This document shows, one piece after another, positions 56,844 through 64,000 of a stretch of DNA of 64,000 nt (position 1 is the stretch's first letter; every line of letters starts with the position of its first letter). The DNA comes from Armigeres subalbatus. Lineage: Eukaryota; Arthropoda; Insecta; Diptera; Culicidae. Both the position numbers and the translations under genes were made by a program. The notes below the pieces were generated by a model. The model was not told the DNA's origin. It was given only the letters and a program-made list of their open reading frames with translations, and ran no database searches. The stretch is taken from the NCBI RefSeq assembly GCF_024139115.2, contig NC_085139.1, positions 143,704,652 to 143,768,651 of the forward strand, read 5' to 3'.

Positions 56844-57699
56844 GAGGCTCGGAAGCCTCCTTTCAAGAGGCTCGGAAGCCTCCTTTCAAGAGGCTCGGAA
56901 GCCTCCTTTCAAGAGGCTCGGAAGCCTCCTTTCAAGAGGCTCGGAAGCCTCCTTTCAAGAGGCTCGGAAGCCTCCTTTCAAGAGGCTCGGAAGCCTCCTT
57001 TCAAGAGGCTCAGAAGCCTCATTTCAAGAGGCTCAGAAGCCTCCTTTCAAGAGGCTCGGAAGCCTCCTTTCAAGAGGCCCGGAGGCCTCCTTTCAAGAGG
57101 CTCGGAAGCCTCCTTTCAAAAGGCTCGGAAGCCTCCTTTCAAGAGGCTCGGAAGCCTCCTTTCAAGAGGCTCGGAAGCCTCCTTTCAAGAGGCCCGGAAG
57201 CCTCCTTTCAAGAGGCTCAAGCCTCCTTTCAAGAGGGCTCAGAAGCCTCCTTTCAAGAGGCCCGGAAGCTCTCCTTCAAGAGGCCCGGAAGCCTCCTTTC
57301 AAGAGGCTCGGAAGCCTCCTTTCAAGAGGCTCGGAAGCCTCCTTTCAAGAGGCTCGGAAGCCTCCTTTCAAGAGGCCCGGAAGCCTCCTTTCAAAAGGGT
57401 CGGAAGCCTTCTTTTCAGAGGCCCGGAAGCCTCCTTTCAAGAGTCAAGGAAGCGTCCTTTCAAGCGGCTGGGAAGCCGCCCTTCAAGAGGCTCGGAAGCC
57501 TCCTTTCAAGAGGCTCGGAAGCCTCCTTTCAAGATGCTCGGAAGCCTCCTTTCAAGAAGCTCAGAAGCCTCCTTTCAAGAAGCTCGGAAGCCTCCTTTCA
57601 AGAGGCTCGGAAGCCTCCTTTCAAGAGGCTCGGAAGCCTCCTTTCAAGAGGCTCGGAAGCCTCCTTTCAAGAGGCTCGGAAGCCTCCTTTCAAGAGGCT
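56844..57699 (+). repeat. 23-bp minisatellite, ~37 units, open in three frames
   Basis: The unit is GAGGCTCGGAAGCCTC followed by CTTTCAA. Within it GAGGCT and AGCCTC form a 6-bp hairpin with a CGGA loop. Units are nearly identical, with a more varied zone at 57200-57480. Because 23 is not a multiple of 3, each forward frame has the same 23-residue peptide period (phase-shifted GSEASFQEARKPPFKR and GSLLSR); all three stay open for over 850 bases. The minus strand has a TGA in every unit. It lies about 390 bases before CR1 ORF1. Confidence 0.9.
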
Positions 57700-58087
57700 A
57701 GCATTACCGCTTCGTAATGATTAAACTCACTGGTATGTAATCTCTGCCTGATCAATATCAGGGGCATCAGCACTCTTCTTGATTGGAAGTAGCACTTCGA
57801 ATTGTATGTCTTTTGTATCGCTTATTTAGTTGTGTAACTTGCTGTGATTATTTTACCATTTTGTGACATTTCATTGCTTTTAACTCGTTGTACTTAGTGT
57901 TGTGAAATTTGTGTTGGATGGTCAGTGATAAATATTGCGAATCAACCGTTTATCATCGCTTCCCTGATAGTGATATTGTTGTGACTTGTGACTGTTTTGT
58001 TTTGCAATCTATTCGCACTATCCCCTAACAGCACTTTTTCGGCTACCGTACATCCACACTGCAAGTTTAAGAGCATCTCCATCGACG
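57700..58087 (+). promoter_or_regulatory. Probable 5' leader / internal promoter region of CR1 copy B
   Basis: 388 bases of T-rich sequence between the minisatellite and the ORF1 start, without a long frame. Non-LTR elements usually have an internal promoter in such leaders; none is identified by sequence here. Confidence 0.35.
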
Positions 58088-58939
58088 ATGTCATCCGCTT
58101 GTGATCACTGCGCGAGGCCAGTTAAAGCTAACGACGAGGGTATTACTTGCATGGCTTTTTGCGAAAGAATGGTACACTATAGGTGCACCGGTAAAAAACT
58201 CAACAAGTCGTTTATCAAAATCGTCCATGAGAACCAAAACCTCATGTGGATGTGTGATGAGTTTGCGAAACTTATGAAGATGGTTCGATTCAAATCCGCT
58301 GTTTCGTCATTCAGTGATGTTGTTAACACTATCACTGAGAAACAGGAATCCGCGCACGAAGAAATCAGGATGGAACTAACAAAACATGGTCAACAAATCG
58401 CTCAGCTAACCAAACGCATTGCTGCATCTTCTCCGGTCCTTCAACAACAAAGTGGCTCTACCCGACAACCTCCATGCAAAAGACGTCGTCAAGATGACAT
58501 AGGATCGCATAAACCTCTTCTTGGTGGCACGAAAATAGTTCCCGACGCCAGCGTAATAACCGTACCTGAGTCAATTCAACTGTTTTGGATTTACCTTTCT
58601 CGTATCCATCCAAGCGCTAAATTGGAAGCTGTTGAAAAGCTAGTAAAGGATTGTTTAAAGTGTGAGGAAGCTGTTAGAGTCATTCCTCTTGTAAAACGAG
58701 GCATCGACACTAGTCGTCTGAGCTTCGTTTCCTACAAAATCGGAATCGACCCCAAGTTTCGAGAAGCAGCTCTTGACACTCAAACCTGGCCCAAAGGAAT
58801 TTTATTTCGCGAATTCGAAGTCAACAGCTCAAAAAACATGTTCTTGCCTCTGCTGAATACGCCAACCATCACGATTTCGCCCGAAGCCGGCTCGTCCCAG
58901 TTTACGACACCCTTATCCGGAATAAATCTAGAAGGTTAA
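58088..58939 (+). CDS. CR1 ORF1 protein with PHD-like zinc finger
   Basis: 283 codons, start ATG at 58088 (CGACGATGTC). Residues 5-56 form a PHD-type finger: CDHC, C21, C25, H30, C33 and C56, but the eighth ligand is Phe59 (CDEF) where a Cys is expected, a one-base change from TGT. A predicted helical stretch around 75-115 (ITEKQESAHEEIRMELTKHG) may be a coiled coil. CKRRRQDD at ~135 is basic. The C-terminal half (SIQLFWIYLSRIHPSAKLEA.. to LFREFEVNSS) resembles the RNA-binding region of CR1/T1-type ORF1. ORF1 proteins bind element RNA. PHD fingers in ORF1 are known for CR1-like elements. Confidence 0.75.
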   Translation: MSSACDHCARPVKANDEGITCMAFCERMVHYRCTGKKLNKSFIKIVHENQNLMWMCDEFAKLMKMVRFKSAVSSFSDVVNTITEKQESAHEEIRMELTKHGQQIAQLTKRIAASSPVLQQQSGSTRQPPCKRRRQDDIGSHKPLLGGTKIVPDASVITVPESIQLFWIYLSRIHPSAKLEAVEKLVKDCLKCEEAVRVIPLVKRGIDTSRLSFVSYKIGIDPKFREAALDTQTWPKGILFREFEVNSSKNMFLPLLNTPTITISPEAGSSQFTTPLSGINLEG

Positions 58940-59859
58940 CTTATTTCAACGAACCTACATCATCTTCACTACCGGGACGCACGCTTGCCATCAGTACTGA
59001 GGAAGCCCCTAGTCGACTCATCACAGTCGAGCCATTCCTGCCAGCGATCTTCAGCCGTTCCGGTCCTGTGTTTGAGCTCGGTGAAGGGGTCTTCCGCACT
59101 CTCTTTGCAGGCAAGTATACACATGAAGGTAACACTGCTCTGCCTGAACAATCTCCGTTTTCCAGCGCTCTCGGTAGTATCAGCCCCATTGAGACAATAG
59201 ACAATCCGGATTTATCGTGTGCTACATTGACCATCAATCCCTTGGTTCCCGTTACTCCCGTTGGTGCCTCTTCTGTATCATCACTGGGACGCACGCTTGC
59301 CGCTAGCATTGAGGAAGCCCCGGATCCCCCCAACGCAGTCGAGCCGTTCCCGCCAGCGTTCATCAGTCGTCCTGGTCCTGCGTTTGGGGCTAGAAATGGG
59401 GTCTTCCGAACTCCTGTGTTCGGCAAGTATGAACAACATTCAAATGGGTCTGTTCCTAAAGCTGCACTGTATTCTAGTGAACAATGTATCTCGCATATCT
59501 CCACGCCCTCCTATTCGCCCATCGTTGCTTGCTGGCCAGTCTCCTCTGCAGAGTGTCCAGGACGCACCGCAGTAAGCTTCTCGGGAGATTTTTCCAGTCC
59601 CTCTATCTCAGTCGCGCCATCTGCTGCCAGAGTTCATCCAAGTCGTCCTGGCCCTGAGTTTAGATGTGGATTGGAAATCTCCCAGCACGTTACTCCAGGC
59701 AAGTACCTATGCAACAATGAACATTCGCTGCCTGATTCGGATCTAACTTCCAGCAGTTCTCCGGTAGTATCATCAACCAGGTCGATCGATCGCGACACCG
59801 ATGATCTCTTGATTTACTACCAAAACGTAGGCGGTATCAACTCAGAAGTAGACAGCTAA
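58940..59859 (+). pseudogene. CR1 ORF2 N-terminal extension with three repeated modules
   Basis: The frame is open from before the ORF1 stop (about 58850) to the TAA at 59857, in a different frame from ORF1. Modules start near 58971, 59281 and 59556. Shared pattern: GRTLA, EEAP, VEPF, SRPGPxF, GVFRTP and GKY. Spacing is about 310 and 275 bases. It then enters the endonuclease (LLIYYQNVGG) and is cut by TAA at 59857-59859, in frame with the remainder. No known domain is recognised in the modules; they are Pro/Ser-rich and probably disordered. Confidence 0.65.
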
Positions 59860-60507
59860 CGTCTAGCAACATCAGCTCAGTGCTACGATGTTATTGTCCT
59901 GATCGAAACTTGGCTTGATGATCGCACACTCTCGAGTCAAGTGTTTGGTACTGAATACGAAGCGTATCGGTGTGACCGAAATCCTGAAAATAGTAGGAAA
60001 TCTACTGGTGGCGGTGTCATCATTGCTGTACGGCGTGGATTGAAGGCAAGGCTAATTGAAAATTCCACGTGGCAATGTTTGGAGCAAGTCTGGATATCCA
60101 TCCAATTGAAGAAGAGCGCCATTTTCCTTTGTGCCGTGTACATACCTCCAGATAGAACACGTGACGTTGACTACTTAGATACCCACTGCCGTTCCGTCTT
60201 CACCGTAGTCGAGGGTATGGCAGCGGCGGATGAGCTTCTTGTCATTGGCGACTTTAATCTTTCCGGTGTTTCGTGGAGACCGTCTCATAATGGTTTCTTC
60301 TATCCCGATGGACATCGGTCAGTATTTCACTCGGGTGCTTTGCATATTCTCGATGACTACAGCACGGCGATGCTATCTCAAATCAATCATGTAGCGAATG
60401 AGAATCAACGTTGCTTGGACTTATGTTTTGTGAGCAAGCAAGATGTCGCCCCGTTCATCGTCGCAGCTCCAGCTCCCATGGTTAAGCTCCTCATCACCCT
60501 CCTTTAG
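59860..60507 (+). pseudogene. CR1 ORF2 endonuclease domain
   Basis: Continues in the same frame after the stop: VIVLIETWLDD (catalytic Glu), TGGGVIIAVRR, LCAVYIPPDR and VIGDFNLSG (Asp/Asn). The frame leaves register near 60480-60490, apparently by loss of one base in an A pair (GTTAAGCTCC), where copy A has a PHPPLE segment and this copy has APHHPPL in the next frame. AP-type endonuclease that nicks the target. Confidence 0.8.
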
Positions 60508-62291
60508 TTGTCCGAATTCCGGTGAGCCTGGCCAACGAGTTCTATGTATTTCCCGCTTCCGCATCATACATCTTTCAGAAGGCCGATCATCAAAGCATTG
60601 TCGACGTACTATCTGATATGCCTTGGGACGCTATACTTGCCGATAATGTCGAAAATGCTGCGTCGACTTTCTCGCATATCTTGGCATACGTTATTGACCG
60701 ACATGTTCCCAAAAAAGTACACAAGAATAGCTCTCATCCTGGTACATCCTGGTACACTCGGAAATTAAGAGAACTTAAAACTTCCAAGAGAGCCGCCTTA
60801 AGGAAATACACTAAATACCGCACGTTTTCCTTAAAGAATCACTACGTCAGACTCAACAACGCCTATAAACGGGTCAGTCGTATATGCTATTCCCGATATC
60901 AAAGTAAGATCCAAACCAATCTCAAAACGCATCCTAAACTGTTTTGGAATCATGTCAACAAGCAACGCGGGGAATCTGGCCTACCTTCCTCTATGACATT
61001 TAAGGGCGAAACTGTATCATCACTGCAGGAGATCTGCAGACTGTTTTCGCTAAAGTTTGCTGACGTTTTTACCGATGAACAGCTTACCGACAACGAAGTA
61101 CATCACGCAGCAGACAATGTTCCCCTATATGGCCATGTACTAGGTGTTATCGACATCAGCGAAGAAATGATCTCCTCTGCTGCATCAAAACTAAAGTCAT
61201 CGATCAAACCTGGTCCCGATGGTATTCCATCCAATTTCCTGAAAAGACACATTTCCAGTTTGCAGTATCCGTTGGTCCTCCTGTTTCGGCTTTCCTTATC
61301 CAGTGGCATCTTTCCTTCATGTTGGAAGATTGCACAAATGTTTCCTGTGCACAAGAAAGGGAACAAACGTGACGTGGACAATTATCGAGGAATAACTTCG
61401 CTGAGTGCAATATCAAAACTGTTCGAACTCGTTGTGATGGATCCTCTGCTTTCCCACAGCAAGCAGTATCTGTCTGAAACTCAGCATGGATTCATAGCCG
61501 GTCGCTCCACTAATACTAATTTATTGTGCCTTACATCTTTCATCACGAACAGCATGACGAAAAGAGCTCAAACAGATGTCATCTACACAGATCTGTCAGC
61601 TGCTTTTGATAAGTTAAACCACTGCATCGCTATCGCCAAATTAGACAAGTTAGGAGTAAATGGCACTCTATTGGAATGGTTCCGATCATATCTATCCGGC
61701 CGCCAACTAACGGTTGCTATCGGCGACTGCAGGTCTGATTCCTTCGTGGCTACATCGGGAATACCCCAAGGAAGTCATTTGGGTCCGTTAGTCTTCCTAC
61801 TATATTTCAATGACGTGAATTTTGTACTCGAAGTTCTCCGCCTATCGTATGCTGATGACCTGAAAATGTTCTTGCAAATCCAATCCATCGAAGATTGCTA
61901 TTTCCTTCAACGTCAGTTAGAATCCTTTGCCAATTGGTGTAACGTCAACCGTATGATAGTCAATCCGGCAAAATGCTCGATGATCACTTTTTCTCGGATT
62001 AAAAATCCCGTTAGATTCGACTACACGCTTTTGAATACCAGCATAGAACGTCTGAGTCATGTCAAAGACTTGGGCGTAATTTTGGATTCCCAGCTGACGT
62101 ACATAATGCATATCTCATACGTTGTAGGTAAGGTTTCCAAAACCCTGGGCTTCATCTTTCGGATGGGTAAAGAATTTTCTGACATTCATTTACTGTCTAA
62201 AGTCTTTGTATTGCTCACTGGTGTGGTCGATACTGGAGTATTGCTCCGCCGTTTGAAATCCCAATTATACGAACGGTGCCGAACGAATTGA
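60490..62291 (+). pseudogene. CR1 ORF2 reverse transcriptase
   Basis: 589-codon open stretch from 60522. Motifs in order: KPGPDGIPSNFLKR (~61210), VHKKGNKRDVDNYRGIT (~61350), HGFIAGRSTNTN, IYTDLSAAFDKLNH (~61580), SGIPQGSHLGPLVF (~61758) and catalytic YADD at 61848-61859. All polymerase motifs are intact. The frame is lost at about 62205-62207 by an extra T in TTT, just before the LYCSLV equivalent. Confidence 0.85.
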
Positions 62292-62622
62292 GTCCGTGCA
62301 ACGACGCTTCCTACGATTTGCTCTGCGTAGACTACCGTGGAGAAATCCATTACGCCTGCCAAGTTATGAAAGCCGCTGTCGGCTTATCGATCTGGAGCCG
62401 CTAAGAGAACGCCGTAACACCGCTCGAGCTGTACTTGTTGCAGACGTTTTGCAAGGCCGAATAGATTGTAGTGACATTTTGGAACAGATTAATATTAACG
62501 TACAGCCGAGAACACTTCGCAATAACGCTATGTTAAGAATGCCATTTCGTCGGACTAACTACAGTATGAACGGTAGTATTGAAGGATTACAGCGTATATT
62601 CAACAGGGTTTTAGTCTGTTGA
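62208..62622 (+). pseudogene. CR1 ORF2 C-terminal domain
   Basis: In the shifted frame: YCSLVWSILEYCSAV, then TGA at 62254-62256 (probably from TGG, Trp), then NPNYTNGAERIESVQRRFLR and RRLPWRNPLRLP to the stop at 62620. Matches VQRKFVRIALRNLPWRDAP of copy A. Both copies break at nearly the same point (KALYC / KVLYC). Confidence 0.8.
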
Positions 62623-62867
62623 TGTAGGCCTTAAATAAATAATAAATATATAATATACTTTTGTTTTGTTTCACTTTTTTAATTTAAATGTAAATTAGAA
62701 AAAATCGTAGATATTCATCCAGATATATGAGAATTTACAAATTAGTTGTTTGAGCGCGAAAAGCGATGGAATTCCAACATTCAGAACAAAGAATTTTTGA
62801 AAACCTGACGCTTTTTATCACATTTCCAATGATATTATCAAACCATTTTTACCTACCTGTGAACTGA

Positions 62868-62935
62868 GCATGCCAAGACCATGCTGGAGGTGGCTGAGCT
62901 GTATCCACTGTTCGGTCTAGGAAATCTTTAGGTCA
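62868..62935 (+). mobile_element. Short SINE relic
   Basis: ACCATGCTGGAGGTGGCTGA and TTCGGTCTAGGAAAT match the mid part of the SINE at 33067; the B-box sequence is degraded (GCTGTATCCACTG). Confidence 0.5.
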
Positions 62936-64000
62936 GTTATTTTCTCGGCATTTCTATGTGGGAAATTACGATTCTGAGCATCGTTTATCTAGATTCTTTC
63001 CTTCAGATAGAGGAATAAAAGTGAAGCTCATCGATCACTTCAAAGTCTACTGGTTGTACCAATATTCATGAAAATAAGTGTCGTTAAGAAGAAAATGCAT
63101 TTGGAGTATGATTTTTGTTTATTGGTTACCTATTCTGAACTGTAGGACAATATTGTTTTGATAAGATTCATCCATTTCGCACGATTTTCTGACTAAAAAT
63201 CTCAACTTTTGAAAATCGTTCACAAAATTACCCTGATTCTAATCGTCCAGTTTTTGTGTTTGCGTTTTCTGTTGGTGGCCTATGGCTTGATCTCGGGCTT
63301 CATCAAACACTTAAATGTCATTGAAAGTGATTACCAATAGCAATAAAGCGACTATAATATGAAAAATGAACTGAATTTTGAATTGGTTTTGAATTTCTAG
63401 TAGAAATAATCGTAATGAATATTTCACCAAACTTTTTAATATTTGTTATAAAAATGGGGTGAAAACTATGCTGCTGTTTGAAAGAGGCACATCATTTGTA
63501 GTGAAATGAATTTGCTTTTTGATTGGATCACTCGTTCTCATTCAATACTTCAAACATTTTTTTAAAAGTATTTTATACGCTTGTTATTCACACTTTCATT
63601 CTCAGCCATCTCCATTGCTAAGGAGGGCCCTTATATAATTTGTCGAAATAAAAAAATCAGAAGTGTTATGTACAAGACACAACCGCCCAACGTAAACTAC
63701 GTAAGGCAGTTTTGTTCATTGAGGATTGTAGTGCCATCATGCATGAATATTTTTAGAAAATTCATTTGATTACTTATGTCACTGGTTTCGAACAAAACTA
63801 GCGTATCTTAAGATATGAAAATTGTTGGATACGACAATTGTTTAAAAATTTATTATGAAAACCCAAATTTAGTCCTCAGTGGTAATGATGCCTTTCTTGG
63901 ATCCGAATTGCCTACATTTGGGTTTTGAAGCATTTGATGATATATTTCGATAGAAGAAGCCCTAGGGAAGCATTCTCTTTTCCGTTTGCAACATTTATTA
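62936..64000. other. AT-rich DNA, no gene seen
   Basis: No exon, element edge or repeat recognised to the end of the window. Confidence 0.45.

Larger units (their letters stand above)
57700..62656 (+). mobile_element. Near full-length CR1-type retrotransposon (copy B)
   Basis: 5' leader (from somewhere after 57700), ORF1, ORF2 and a short AT-rich tail (AAATAAATAATAAATA at 62633-62650). Same family group as copy A at 861-4455, with similar ORF2 and the same N-terminal modules, but diverged. The exact 5' edge is not visible: the minisatellite may be flanking DNA or part of the leader. ORF2 has four inactivating changes, so this copy is dead or misassembled. Confidence 0.8.

Noticed and set aside
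56844..57699. CRISPR-like array
   Set aside because: Units are contiguous with no unique spacers, in a eukaryotic setting.
56758..57724. Three overlapping 288-319 codon frames as real repetitive proteins
   Set aside because: They follow automatically from a stop-free 23-bp unit; no start context, splice site or codon bias favours one frame. Kept as a repeat and as a finding.

Overview
This window looks like repeat-rich nuclear DNA of a culicine mosquito, most likely Aedes. It carries JAM1-like (RTE), Lian-like (Loa) and CR1-type non-LTR retrotransposons, abundant tRNA-derived SINEs of the Feilai general type, many palindromic MITEs and AT-rich intergenic DNA. Family names come from remembered protein and terminal motifs, not from a search. 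I see no bacterial operon, CRISPR array, rRNA gene or convincing functional tRNA. Almost every coding trace belongs to a decayed mobile element.

Layout. 1-5190: a degenerate GAATTCC-type array split by a 5'-truncated CR1 element (861-4455). 5379-10683: a ~50-bp tandem repeat lies on both sides of a 5-kb block of MITEs, a 1-kb foldback element and DNA-transposon ends. 12425-18660: a JAM1-like fragment, then a longer JAM1-like copy on the minus strand that has lost its reverse-transcriptase core and has tandem repeats at its 5' side. 18680-26730: a SINE, two clean palindromic MITEs and the only candidate host gene, a signal-peptide first exon at 23437-23551 with a GTAAGT donor. 26636-30955: a degenerate GGATTTG array interrupted by two SINEs, one itself interrupted by a decayed hAT transposon. 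30960-35045: a dead Loa-type LINE with RNase H, carrying two SINE insertions (one split by a CACTA-like MITE) and a 96-bp hairpin insertion with a 15-bp target duplication.

35-51 kb is mostly featureless AT-rich DNA with scattered SINE and MITE pieces, including palindromic elements that carry a hammerhead-ribozyme-like core. 51646-55272 is a complex tandem block with palindromic cores. 55581-56239 is a TTAA-flanked inverted-repeat element containing a tRNA-like segment. 56844-57699 is a 23-bp minisatellite open in all three forward frames. 57720-62656 is a near full-length CR1 element: ORF1 has a PHD-like finger, and ORF2 has endonuclease, RT and an internally repeated N-terminal extension. 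It carries two point stops and two frameshifts.

No genes here clearly work together. If the exon at 23437 is real, much or all of the downstream sequence could be a very large first intron filled with nested transposons, which would fit an Aedes genome. Coordinates of element edges are exact where a target-site duplication is stated and approximate (tens of bases) otherwise.
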